Assembly (NCBI GenBank): GCA_020062805.1
Contig: JAGUVP010000264.1
Span: forward strand, 1-16,489
DNA: 16,489 nt
DNA from: Candidatus Bipolaricaulis sp.
Lineage (GTDB): Bacteria > Bipolaricaulota > Bipolaricaulia > Bipolaricaulales > Bipolaricaulaceae
Direction: 5' to 3'
This document shows positions 6,305-13,150 of the stretch, piece by piece. The translations under genes were made by a program, and so were the position numbers. The number at the start of each line of letters is the position of its first letter. Positions within the stretch are counted from its first letter, which is position 1. The notes beneath the pieces were generated by a model, which was given only the letters and a program-made list of their open reading frames with translations, was not told the DNA's origin and did no database searches.

Positions 6305-8062
6305 ATGAAGCTGAGCAAACTGGCAATACTGGCGGTTGTTGGGTTGATGATTTGGCCTGCGTTCGCGGCACCGGTGATCCTGAACCGGAACCTGGGCACG
6401 GAACCTCCCACGGCGGACCCGGCCCTCGGTGAGGACACGACCTCGATCGAGATCATCGAGCAGATGTTCCTCGGTCTTGTGGACATGGACGAGGTAACGA
6501 TGGCCCCGATCCCGGAGTTGGCCGCGCGCTGGGAGGTTTCAGCGGATGGGCTGACCTGGACCTTCTTCATGCGCAAGGACGTGTACTGGGTGAAGTACGA
6601 TGCCAAAGCGGGCCAGGTCGTCTATGACCTCGACGAAGGGGGCCAGAAGCGTCCAGTGACTGGTAATGATGTCGTGTACGGCGTGAAGCGGACGCTAAGC
6701 CCGGAGACGGGTTCGAACTACGCCTACGTGCTGTACATCATCGACGGCGCCCTCGAGGCCAATGAGGGAACCGGGGCGCTTGACGATGTTGGCGTCGGGC
6801 TCCTTCCGATCAAGAACGAGAAGGGTGAGACCGTCGGGTACGACCAGTATGCCGTTCAGTTCAAGCTGATTGCCCCGGCGGGCTACTTCGGCCAGATCGC
6901 CTCGATGTGGGTCGCCCGGCCCCAGCCGCAGTGGGCGATCGCGAAGCACGGCGACGCGTGGATCGAGCCGGAGAACATCGTCACCAACGGGTCGTACGTG
7001 ATGAAGACCTGGGTTCACAATGACAACCTCGTCTTCGTGCGAAACCCGTACATCCCCGCGGCCCTGTGGGGCGGCGGGAACATTGACGAGGTTCACTGCG
7101 TGACGATCGTCGAGGACTCCACCGAGTTCGCGATGTACCTCAACAACGAACTCGACACGATCGACGGCCCACCGCTGCCGGAGATGGACCGCATCAAGAC
7201 CGACCCCGTCCTCTCTAAGCAGCTCAACATCCGGCCGCAGCCCTGCACCTACTACTATGGGTTCGTCACCACCAAGCCCCCGATGGACAACCCGGATGTG
7301 CGCAAGGCGCTCTCCATGACCATCGATCGGAAGACGATCGTCGAGCAGGTGACGAAGGGCGGACAGATCCCGGCGAACACGTTCGCTGGAGGAACCATCT
7401 TTGGCAATGCTGCTCTCAGCCCGGAGATCGCTCCGTGGGCCATCGGCGTAGCTGGGTGGGACTACGACAAGGCCGTCACCGCGGCACAGCAGCTGCTGGC
7501 CGGTGCTGGGTACCCGGATGGAGCGGGCCTCGAGATCATCCTCATGCACAACGTGTCCGAGGGCCATGCCCGAATCGCGCAGGCGATCCAGGCGATGTGG
7601 ACGAAGGCGTTCCCCAAAGCCAAGTTCATCATTGAGACCCAGGAGTGGGGAACCTACCTGAAGACCATCACCAAAGAGACGCCGATCGAGAACGTGCCGC
7701 ACGTGTACCGGCTGGGCTGGTGCCAAGACTACCCGGACCAGAACAACTGGGTACACGAGGTGCTCAACCCGACCCTTGGCGAGAACAAGCCGCGGTTGAG
7801 CGCCAATGACCCCTACGTGGGGGCGGCGATCGCACGGTTTGACGCGGTCACCACGCAGGCGGGGCGGCTTTCCGATCCAGTCGAGCGAGCAAAGCTGTAC
7901 TTCGAGGCTGAGAAACTGCTCATCGACGAGATCGTGGCTATCGCACCCATCTACTACTACAGCTACAACATCATGAACAAGCCGTGGATGACCCGGAAGT
8001 GGCACGACACACCGCATTGGGACACCTGGTCCATCGACATGGCACTCAAGGCGAAGGGCTAA
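6305..8062 (+). CDS. Peptide ABC transporter substrate-binding protein, family 5 (SBP1)
   Basis: A 585-residue protein. The ATG at 6305 is preferred over upstream in-frame starts because AAAGGAGG lies just before it and it opens a clean signal peptide (MKLSKLAILAVVGLMIWPAFA, cleavage near AFA-A). There is no lipobox Cys. The mature part is SBP_bac_5: GTEPPTADPALGED (31-44), LAARWEVSADGLTWTFFMRKDVYW (72-95), PVTGNDVVYGVKR (117-129), and late RLGWCQDYPDQNNWVHEVL. A 20-odd residue insertion (about 97-116) interrupts the segment that is usually continuous before the TGNDVV motif. It delivers peptides to DppB1C1 in the periplasm. SBP last in the operon (B-C-A) is unusual. A terminator follows. Confidence 0.94.
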   Translation: MKLSKLAILAVVGLMIWPAFAAPVILNRNLGTEPPTADPALGEDTTSIEIIEQMFLGLVDMDEVTMAPIPELAARWEVSADGLTWTFFMRKDVYWVKYDAKAGQVVYDLDEGGQKRPVTGNDVVYGVKRTLSPETGSNYAYVLYIIDGALEANEGTGALDDVGVGLLPIKNEKGETVGYDQYAVQFKLIAPAGYFGQIASMWVARPQPQWAIAKHGDAWIEPENIVTNGSYVMKTWVHNDNLVFVRNPYIPAALWGGGNIDEVHCVTIVEDSTEFAMYLNNELDTIDGPPLPEMDRIKTDPVLSKQLNIRPQPCTYYYGFVTTKPPMDNPDVRKALSMTIDRKTIVEQVTKGGQIPANTFAGGTIFGNAALSPEIAPWAIGVAGWDYDKAVTAAQQLLAGAGYPDGAGLEIILMHNVSEGHARIAQAIQAMWTKAFPKAKFIIETQEWGTYLKTITKETPIENVPHVYRLGWCQDYPDQNNWVHEVLNPTLGENKPRLSANDPYVGAAIARFDAVTTQAGRLSDPVERAKLYFEAEKLLIDEIVAIAPIYYYSYNIMNKPWMTRKWHDTPHWDTWSIDMALKAKG

Positions 8063-8085
8063 GGTCGAAGCACGGTAGGAGCACG

Positions 8086-8117
8086 GGGCCTCCCCTAGCG
8101 GGAGGCCCTTTTCTTCT
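8086..8117 (+). terminator. Intrinsic terminator after SBP1
   Basis: A perfect 9-bp GC-rich stem GGGCCTCCC/GGGAGGCCC with loop CTAGC is followed by TTTTCTTCT. This is a textbook Rho-independent terminator, 23 bases after the SBP1 stop. It separates the first transporter unit from the peptide gene downstream. Confidence 0.93.
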
Positions 8118-8306
8118 GAGAAGGGTACCCATCAACAGATGTCGCGTAAGGGTCTGCGTAGCATCCCGCCAGCGGGCTGCGTTGGCCGGTGTCTGTGAAG
8201 AGCTCTTGCTGATATCGGCGTACACCGTGCAGGAGCCTTCGCCAGAGGGCCGGGCGCTTGGGAACATCCAAATCAGGGCGCAAGCCACACTTCCCCGCCC
8301 TTCAGG
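8118..8306. other. Non-coding stretch upstream of the peptide-1 promoter
   Basis: About 190 bases after the terminator with no convincing gene. An open frame runs through part of it, but it is a continuation of an out-of-frame reading of SBP1, has no RBS and shows no recognisable protein. A small CCCGC-CA-GCGGG inverted repeat is present without a T-run. Confidence 0.4.
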
Positions 8307-8386
8307 TCATCTTGCGCTTGACCGCCAGGCGCGGCTCGTTGTATCCCATAGGTTACAGGTGACAGAGATCACAAAAGGAGGTCAAG
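8307..8386 (+). promoter_or_regulatory. Conserved promoter and leader of peptide gene 1
   Basis: TCATCT (8307), TTGACC (-35, 8318-8323), TATCCC (candidate -10, 8342-8347, 18-base spacer) and CAAAAGGAGGTCAAG (8372-8386) occur in the same order and at exactly the same spacing as in the block before peptide gene 2 (16147-16226). From the -35 to the end of the last element the two align without gaps at about 44 of 69 positions, counted by eye. The -10 box itself is poor here. The AAGGAGGT word in the leader looks like a ribosome-binding site but has no start codon after it, so it may be an operator, an RNA element or a decoy site. Confidence 0.6.
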
Positions 8387-8459
8387 AGGCACAGAACAGA
8401 GGCTGCTTTGATCGTGGGTTATTATGGAGTGTAATTCAACTTACTCAAGGAGGCACACG

Positions 8460-8570
8460 ATGAAGTGGGGAGAGAAGGTCAACAAGACGCTAGGAACCCG
8501 TGGACTGTACGTTCTTCTTGCGATGACCCTGCTCGCCATCCTGAGCGGGGCCAACCACAAGTGGTGCTAA
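8460..8570 (+). CDS. Small secreted-peptide precursor, copy 1 (36 aa; putative signalling peptide)
   Basis: A 36-codon ORF with an excellent RBS (AAGGAGG, 8448-8454, five bases before ATG). A basic N-terminus (MKWGEKVNKTLGTRG) leads to a 13-residue hydrophobic core (LYVLLAMTLLAIL), then SGANHKWC. S-G-A fits the -3/-1 rule for signal peptidase I and would release the pentapeptide NHKWC. That it is a real gene is shown by a second complete copy and a third partial copy, all with the same strong RBS and almost the same DNA. Position: after the first transporter terminator and before the IS. Function is unknown. A quorum/pheromone precursor reimported by the neighbouring peptide transporters is my leading inference; a type I toxin-like membrane peptide is the main alternative. 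Confidence 0.8.
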   Translation: MKWGEKVNKTLGTRGLYVLLAMTLLAILSGANHKWC

Positions 8571-8606
8571 TCGTACGGAGATACTGACCAGGCGTGCGGG
8601 GCGTGA

Positions 8607-8664
8607 TGCCTCAGAAGTAGGTGTTACCGAAGCCGGGAGCGATGCCTCAGAACGCATGTTACCG
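8607..8664 (+). repeat. Left IS end: outer and inner terminal repeats
   Basis: Two directly repeated copies of TGCCTCAG...TGTTACCG start 36 bases apart (8607 and 8643). Such repeated subterminal boxes are usually transposase-binding sites. Confidence 0.8.
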
Positions 8665-9794
8665 GGGCAACCTCGCGAGGGCTCGTAGGTTCTCCTCGAT
8701 CCGTCTTTGCAGGGCCACCGGGTTCAGCGTGGTGTAGATCTCCCCGGCCTCGATCTTCTTCTCCTCGGGGATGTCGGAGGCAGCGAGCACCCGCCGGTAG
8801 GGCGTGTGGGCCAGGTCGTACTTCTTCCGTACCTTGCTGCCCACCCGCTCCTTGGAGATGAGTTTCCGCACCGGTTGGAAGTAGTTCACCACCAGCCGCC
8901 AGTCGGCGTAGATCGCCTCCAGGAGATCCAGCGCGTCCCGCGACTCGTACCGCCGGTACCCCACCAGCTGGCGCACGACACGCCAGTTCTTCCCCTCCAC
9001 GTACGCCTGGTCGTTCTTCTTGTACGTCCGCGAGCGGGTGAACTGGACCCCTTCCTTCTGGCAGTACGTGTAGAGATGGGCGTTGAGGAACGCCGAGTCG
9101 TTGTCCGAGTCGATCCCCCGCAGGGGGAACGGAAGGCGCTCCCGGATCCGCTGGATCGCCTTCCGTACCGCCTCCTGACTCCGGTTGAGCACAGCCACCG
9201 GCTCGCACCACAGGGTGGCCACGTCCACCGCGTTCAGGGTGTGCAGTACTCCCCTGCCGTCGTCTCCCCGCAGTGGGCCACCAGGTCCAGCTCCAGGAAC
9301 CCCGGGCCCACGTCCTCCCAGTCAGCGAAGGTCCGCACAGGAACCTTCGCCTTGAGGAGGGTCCCCGGCTTGGTGGCAGGCCGTCCCGTGTCCCGGCGGT
9401 AGCGGTGCGTGACGAGCAGCCGGTCGATCGTGGCCGGGCTCATCTGGACCAGGAGCCTTCGCGTGTCCGGGGCCAGCGCGAGTTCCCCTTCACGCTGGAG
9501 CACTGCCACGATCTCGGGGAGAAACGGAGCGAGGCGCTTCGAACAGATCCATCCGCAGGCCTCCCACACCTGAAGGAGCGCTGCCTTCACGTCCGGGGTG
9601 TACATCCGGGGACGTCCCCGACGGTCCCTGCCCTTGGGTCTCCTTCCGTTCCGGAGGACGCGGATCGCGGCCTTGCGGTGGTACCCGGCGAGGGCCACGA
9701 ACTCGTCGAGGATCATCGTCTTGTCGCCGCGCCTCGCACGCAGGTAGCGGGGGCGTAGCGCTCCCACCACCTCCGCCACGCTCGCTTGAGTCAT
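8659..9794 (-). pseudogene. DDE transposase (integrase-core type), broken by a frameshift
   Basis: The first part starts at ATG 9794 (GAGGAGG five bases upstream) and runs to a stop at 9236-9234; the second frame resumes by about 9240 and ends at TAA 8661-8659. The N-terminal half has a helix-turn-helix region (LDEFVALAGYHRKAAIRVLRNG) and ends in FLELDLVAHCGETTAGEY, which holds the first catalytic Asp. The second frame supplies VDVATLWCEPVAVLNRSQ, GIDSDNDSAFLN (second Asp) and KKNDQAYVEGKNWRVVRQLVGY (catalytic Glu). The parts join seamlessly as GEY...TLNAVDVAT if one base is missing or two are extra near TGCACACCCTGAAC. No slippery heptamer is evident, so this looks like an inactivating mutation or a sequencing error and not a programmed shift. 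Confidence 0.85.
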
Positions 9795-9811
9795 CGGCAC
9801 CTCCTCGTCTT

Positions 9812-9868
9812 CGGTAACCCGAATTCTGAGGTACCGACACCCCGCCCGGTAACACTTTCACTGAGGCA
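9812..9868 (-). repeat. Right IS end: inner and outer terminal repeats
   Basis: On the minus strand the outer repeat reads TGCCTCAG-TGAAAG-TGTTACCG (9868-9847) and the inner one TACCTCAG-AATTCG-GGTTACCG (9833-9812). The inner repeat lies just upstream of the transposase ribosome site, so transposase binding here could also repress its own gene. Confidence 0.8.
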
Positions 9869-9935
9869 ACTCGGCGTCTTGACCGTTGAAGAGCACCCCA
9901 CTAGACTGTACGTTTGCTGTGCTGTTCGGGGAGGT
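9869..9935 (+). pseudogene. Possible decayed remnant of a second peptide gene, cut off by the IS
   Basis: Just beyond the IS, ACTGTACGTT (9905-9914) repeats a word in the peptide genes. The frame through it reads TRLYVCCAV, compared with TRGLYVLLAV in peptide copy 2. It lies 37 bases after the IS end, against 42 bases between the ATG and the same word in the intact genes. After that the similarity fades and no KWC tail is visible. Alone the match is weak. It gains weight because the left IS edge falls within two bases of where a tandem copy (148-bp period) should start. Confidence 0.35.
9879..9907 (+). promoter_or_regulatory. Candidate promoter for the SBP2-dppBCDF locus
   Basis: TTGACC (9879-9884) and TAGACT (9902-9907) are separated by 17 bases, about 90 bases before the SBP2 start and immediately outside the right IS end. 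The match is good but not perfect. It is the best candidate I can see for the second transporter locus. Confidence 0.45.
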
Positions 9936-9999
9936 GGTCGCCGTAAGGAGTCGGGGGATGCGCAACCGTAACCTCATGAAGGGCAGGAAGGAGGCGTCT

Positions 10000-11895
10000 A
10001 TGCGCAGGAGCGTGGTAGTAGCGGCAGTGGTGTTGATGGGCGTGGTGGGTCTCGGACAGGTGCTGGACGTCGGGATCTTCGAGGACCTGACCACGACGAA
10101 CATCTGGGCCCGGATCGGACCGGACGCCACGGTGTGGAACACCTACGTTTCGGGCGGCCAGCATGGTGGCCTCTATGTATCTGCGGCCCCGTACTGGACG
10201 TTTGTCCCGTCGTTGGCGGCAGACTTCCCGAGCGACTTCGTCGAGAACGCTGATGGAACATGGACTGCGACGGTCGAACTCCGCGCGGGGATCAAGTGGA
10301 CCGATGGCACGCCGTTCACCGCGGACGACGTTGTGTTCACCTACAACGTGCTCTTGACCGAGATCGGCGGCGGCCGGTTCGGGATCCTCCTTGGTGGGAA
10401 CTGGCCGAGCTACGTCCCCGACGCGCTCGTGGCCGTGGAGAAGGTGAACGATCTGACAGTCGCGTTCGTGTACTCAATGGAGCCGGGCCTCGGGGAGTGG
10501 ACGTTCGGAGCTCTGTTCAGCCCGATCGTGCAGAAGGCCTACTGGGAACCCCACTTCCAGGCAGCACTGGGGACGGACGATCCGACCCGGAACCTCCTCC
10601 GCGTGACCCCCACCGGCGAACCGATCCTGGGCGGGTACCAGTTCGTCCAGTGGCAGCCAGGCGCGTTCGCCCAGATGAACAAAAACCCGACGTACTACGG
10701 CACGGGGGAAACCCTCACGTTCTACGAGGGTGGTGGGTTCACAATTGCGAACCCGAAGCTGGGGTTCGATCTTGAGGGCTACGGAGGCGTCACGGGCAAG
10801 CTCGACCTCTCGCTCACCGAGGGTCCCTATGTTGACTCCATCCTGTACTCGGTCTTCTTGAACCAGGACGCGGCGGTGCTGGCGCTTCAGGGCGGCCAGA
10901 TCGCGACGTTCCTGAACCCGTTGGGGCTGGCGAGCGGGTTCCAGCAGCGCCTAGCTGCGACCCCGAACGTTCAGATCGTCTCCAACCCGCCGTGGGGATT
11001 CCGGTACATGGCGTTCAACATGCGCCGCGCACCGATGGACAACGCGGCGTTCCGCCATGCGGTGGCGACCCTGATCGACCGGGAGTTCCTGGCCGAGGGG
11101 GTGTTCCAGGGGATCATCGTCTCGATGTACTCGGCCGTTCCTGATTCGAACCCGTTCTGGCACAACCCGAACGTGACGATCTACGGCGAGGGGATGACCC
11201 GCGCCCAGCGCGTCGAGGAGGCGGTACGGATCCTCAAGGAGGCTGGGTTCTCGTGGGATGCCGAGCCCAAGGTTGTCTTCCCCGGGACCGGCAACCAAGC
11301 AGTGATCGGCGTCCTCCCGGACGGGAGGGAAGTGGCTGCGCCGCGAGGGTTCAAGCTCCCGGACGGCACGTACTGTCCTGAGCTTGAGCTGCTCGCCCCG
11401 AGCGCGGGGTACGACCCGCTGCGGGCGACGTTCGGCCTGTACATCGAGCAGTGGGCGAGGGAAATCGGGCTCCCGATCAGGGCCAACCTCACCGGGTTCA
11501 ACGTGATCGTGGACAAGGTGTGGGCCCTTGATGGGTTCAACTACGACATGTACATCCTCGGGTGGTCCCTCGGGAACCCGGCGTTCCCGGACTACCTCTA
11601 CTACTTCTGGCACTCGGACATGGACTTCATCGACGGGTGGAACACCCCGGGCTACCACAACGACGAGTTCGACCAGTTGGCCAGCGAGTTCCTCGCTGCC
11701 CAGAGCGTCGACGAGGCGCGCCCGCTTGTGTTCCGCATGCAGGAGATCCTGGCCGACGACGTCCCGTACATCATCCTGTTCGACAGCCCGATCGTGGAGG
11801 CGTTCCGGACCGACATGATCCAGCTCCCGTACACGGAGGTCCTGGGCGGAGTCCAGTTCGTGTGGCCGTTGACGACCGTGAGGGCGCTCAAGTAG
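10000..11895 (+). CDS. Peptide ABC transporter substrate-binding protein, family 5 (SBP2)
   Basis: A 631-residue protein. The ATG at 10000 is chosen because AGGAAGGAGG lies six bases upstream and it opens a signal peptide (MRRSVVVAAVVLMGVVGLG); upstream in-frame starts would add an implausible basic extension. No lipobox Cys. SBP_bac_5 features: NADGTWTATVELRAGIKWTDG (83-103), PFTADDVVFTYNVLL (105-119), the central RYMAFNMRRAPMDNAAFRHAVATLIDRE, and the late MYILGWSLGNPAFPDYLYYFWHSDMD. It is larger than E. coli DppA/OppA (about 540), with extra loops. It captures peptides in the periplasm for DppB2C2. It leads a five-gene operon; two hairpins separate it from dppB2. Confidence 0.94.
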   Translation: MRRSVVVAAVVLMGVVGLGQVLDVGIFEDLTTTNIWARIGPDATVWNTYVSGGQHGGLYVSAAPYWTFVPSLAADFPSDFVENADGTWTATVELRAGIKWTDGTPFTADDVVFTYNVLLTEIGGGRFGILLGGNWPSYVPDALVAVEKVNDLTVAFVYSMEPGLGEWTFGALFSPIVQKAYWEPHFQAALGTDDPTRNLLRVTPTGEPILGGYQFVQWQPGAFAQMNKNPTYYGTGETLTFYEGGGFTIANPKLGFDLEGYGGVTGKLDLSLTEGPYVDSILYSVFLNQDAAVLALQGGQIATFLNPLGLASGFQQRLAATPNVQIVSNPPWGFRYMAFNMRRAPMDNAAFRHAVATLIDREFLAEGVFQGIIVSMYSAVPDSNPFWHNPNVTIYGEGMTRAQRVEEAVRILKEAGFSWDAEPKVVFPGTGNQAVIGVLPDGREVAAPRGFKLPDGTYCPELELLAPSAGYDPLRATFGLYIEQWAREIGLPIRANLTGFNVIVDKVWALDGFNYDMYILGWSLGNPAFPDYLYYFWHSDMDFIDGWNTPGYHNDEFDQLASEFLAAQSVDEARPLVFRMQEILADDVPYIILFDSPIVEAFRTDMIQLPYTEVLGGVQFVWPLTTVRALK

Positions 11896-11903
11896 GAAGC
11901 GGC

Positions 11904-11967
11904 GGGAACAGCGAGTTCCCATTGCGCAACAGAACAGCCGGGGGGTGGGAGACCCCCATCCCCCGGC
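11904..11967 (+). promoter_or_regulatory. Two consecutive hairpins between SBP2 and dppB2
   Basis: Hairpin 1: GGGAAC-AGCGA-GTTCCC (11904-11920). Hairpin 2: a 13-bp stem, GCCGGGGGGTGGG pairing with CCCATCCCCCGGC around loop AGACC (11937-11967, one G-T pair). Neither has a T-run, so complete termination is unlikely. In this position (94-base gap after an SBP gene) such structures commonly protect the upstream mRNA from 3' decay or allow partial termination, giving more SBP than membrane components. The dppB2 RBS follows directly. Confidence 0.65.
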
Positions 11968-11989
11968 CGTCTCAGAGGGGGAGTTGAGG

Positions 11990-13141
11990 ATGCTGCGGTT
12001 CGTGGGGGGAAGGCTCGTGCAGATCGCCATCACGTTCTTCTTGTTCCTCACGGTAGTCTTCTTCCTGTTCCAGGCGATGCCCGGCGACTACACGAAGCAG
12101 TTCATCATGAACCCCCGCATCCCTCCCGCAGCGCGGGAAGCCCTCAAGGTTCGCCTCGGCCTCACGGATTCGGTGTGGGGCCAGTACGTGAACTACGTGC
12201 GCAACGTGTTTACGGGGAACCTCGGCCTGTCGTTCGAGCACTACCCGCGCGAGGTGTGGGACGTGATCAAGGAACGGCTTCCCCGTACGGCGATCCTGTT
12301 CCTGGTGGCATCGGTGATGGCGTTCGTGTGGGGATTTCCACTGGGGCGGTACATCGCCTGGAAGCGGGGGCAGACGCTCGACTACACGATCACCGTCGCA
12401 GGGGTCCTGTTCTACACGATCTTCACGCCACTCCTGGCCCTGATGCTGCTCTTCGTGTTCGCGAACCAGCTCGGCTGGTTCCGCACCGGGGGGTTCCTGA
12501 CCCCTCGGCTCTGGCTCACACCGCCCTCCTCCCCCCAATCCATCTTCATCTGGCTGGCCGCAACACTTGCTGGGCTGGGAACGTGGGCTGTGCTGGCCCG
12601 CTTTGCAACCCGCAGGATTGGGCATCCGCGCCCGCGACGTCTCGCTCAGCGTGGTTTGGTGGTCGTAGGCGTTGGACTGGCCGGGCTCGGTTGGTGGGCA
12701 TCGGGCCTTGGCCCCTTCGCATGGGACATCGTGTGGCACATGTTCCTCCCCGTCTTGGCCGTGACCTTGATCGCGTTTGGAGGAGACATGCTGCTGATGC
12801 GGGACTCGATGCTCGAAGTGATCCGCGAGGACTACATCACCACTGCCAAGGCGAAGGGGCTCCCAGACAAGGTCGTCCGCGACCGGCACGCGGCTCGCAC
12901 CGCGCTCCTTCCGCTCGTCACGAGTTTCACCTTGTCCATCGGGTTCGTTGTCTCGGGCGGGATCGTAACCGAGACCATGTTCTCGTGGAAGGGGATGGGG
13001 CTCACCTACCTCAACGCGCTGCTGATCCAGGACTATCCGATGGCGATGGGGTGCCTCATCTTCACCGGGATTCTGGTCTTGGTAGCGCACCTGGTGGCGG
13101 ACCTCCTGTACGCGGTGCTCGACCCGCGGATTGTCTACTAG
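11990..13141 (+). CDS. Peptide ABC transporter permease, DppB/OppB type (second locus), with insertion
   Basis: A 383-residue permease; the ATG at 11990 follows GAGGGGGAG and gives MLRFVGGRLVQIAITFFLF. Recognisable parts are FQAMPGDYT (27-35), the LKVRLGLTDSVWGQYVNYV segment (52-70), the EAA loop REDYITTAKAKGLPDKVVRDRH (279-300) and the C-terminal YAVLDPRIVY. It is about 55-60 residues longer than usual. The extra part (about 175-245) lies between the middle helices and holds two additional hydrophobic segments flanking a very basic loop (FATRRIGHPRPRRLAQRG). An upstream GTG in the same frame is rejected because it falls inside the hairpin and lacks an RBS. Confidence 0.92.
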   Translation: MLRFVGGRLVQIAITFFLFLTVVFFLFQAMPGDYTKQFIMNPRIPPAAREALKVRLGLTDSVWGQYVNYVRNVFTGNLGLSFEHYPREVWDVIKERLPRTAILFLVASVMAFVWGFPLGRYIAWKRGQTLDYTITVAGVLFYTIFTPLLALMLLFVFANQLGWFRTGGFLTPRLWLTPPSSPQSIFIWLAATLAGLGTWAVLARFATRRIGHPRPRRLAQRGLVVVGVGLAGLGWWASGLGPFAWDIVWHMFLPVLAVTLIAFGGDMLLMRDSMLEVIREDYITTAKAKGLPDKVVRDRHAARTALLPLVTSFTLSIGFVVSGGIVTETMFSWKGMGLTYLNALLIQDYPMAMGCLIFTGILVLVAHLVADLLYAVLDPRIVY

Positions 13142-13150
13142 GAGCTCTCG

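Larger units (their letters stand above)
8607..9868 (-). mobile_element. Insertion sequence with doubled terminal repeats and a frameshifted DDE transposase
   Basis: The ends are inverted repeats of pattern TGCCTCAG-N6/7-TGTTACCG: 8607-8629 on the left and the complement of 9847-9868 on the right. Each end has a second, inner copy: 8643-8664 on the left (which includes the transposase stop codon) and, slightly degenerate, the complement of 9812-9833 on the right. The exact edges could extend two or three bases (GATGCC on the left, GTTGCC on the right). No convincing target duplication is visible; GGCGT occurs near both edges but out of register. One transposase fills the element. The IS family is uncertain: an integrase-core (rve-like) DDE enzyme, possibly IS481/ISNCY-like. 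Confidence 0.85.

Noticed and set aside
7984..8463. A 159-codon open frame spanning the SBP1 end, the terminator and the peptide-1 upstream region
   Set aside because: It overlaps SBP1 out of frame, crosses a strong terminator, has no RBS and resembles nothing; long open frames are common in GC-rich DNA.
8460..8570. Lipoprotein reading of the small peptide (Cys as lipidation site)
   Set aside because: The Cys is the last residue and is preceded by HKW, not a lipobox, so N-terminal lipidation would leave nothing after it.
9230..9250. Programmed -1 frameshift in the transposase
   Set aside because: No X-XXY-YYZ slippery heptamer and no obvious stimulatory hairpin at the junction; kept only as a remote possibility.
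8599..9877. GGCGT at both IS edges as a target-site duplication
   Set aside because: The copies are at unequal distances from the terminal repeats, so chance is the simpler explanation.
9886..9999. N-terminal extension of SBP2 from a TTG at 9886
   Set aside because: It would place 38 residues before the signal peptide; the ATG at 10000 has a strong RBS.
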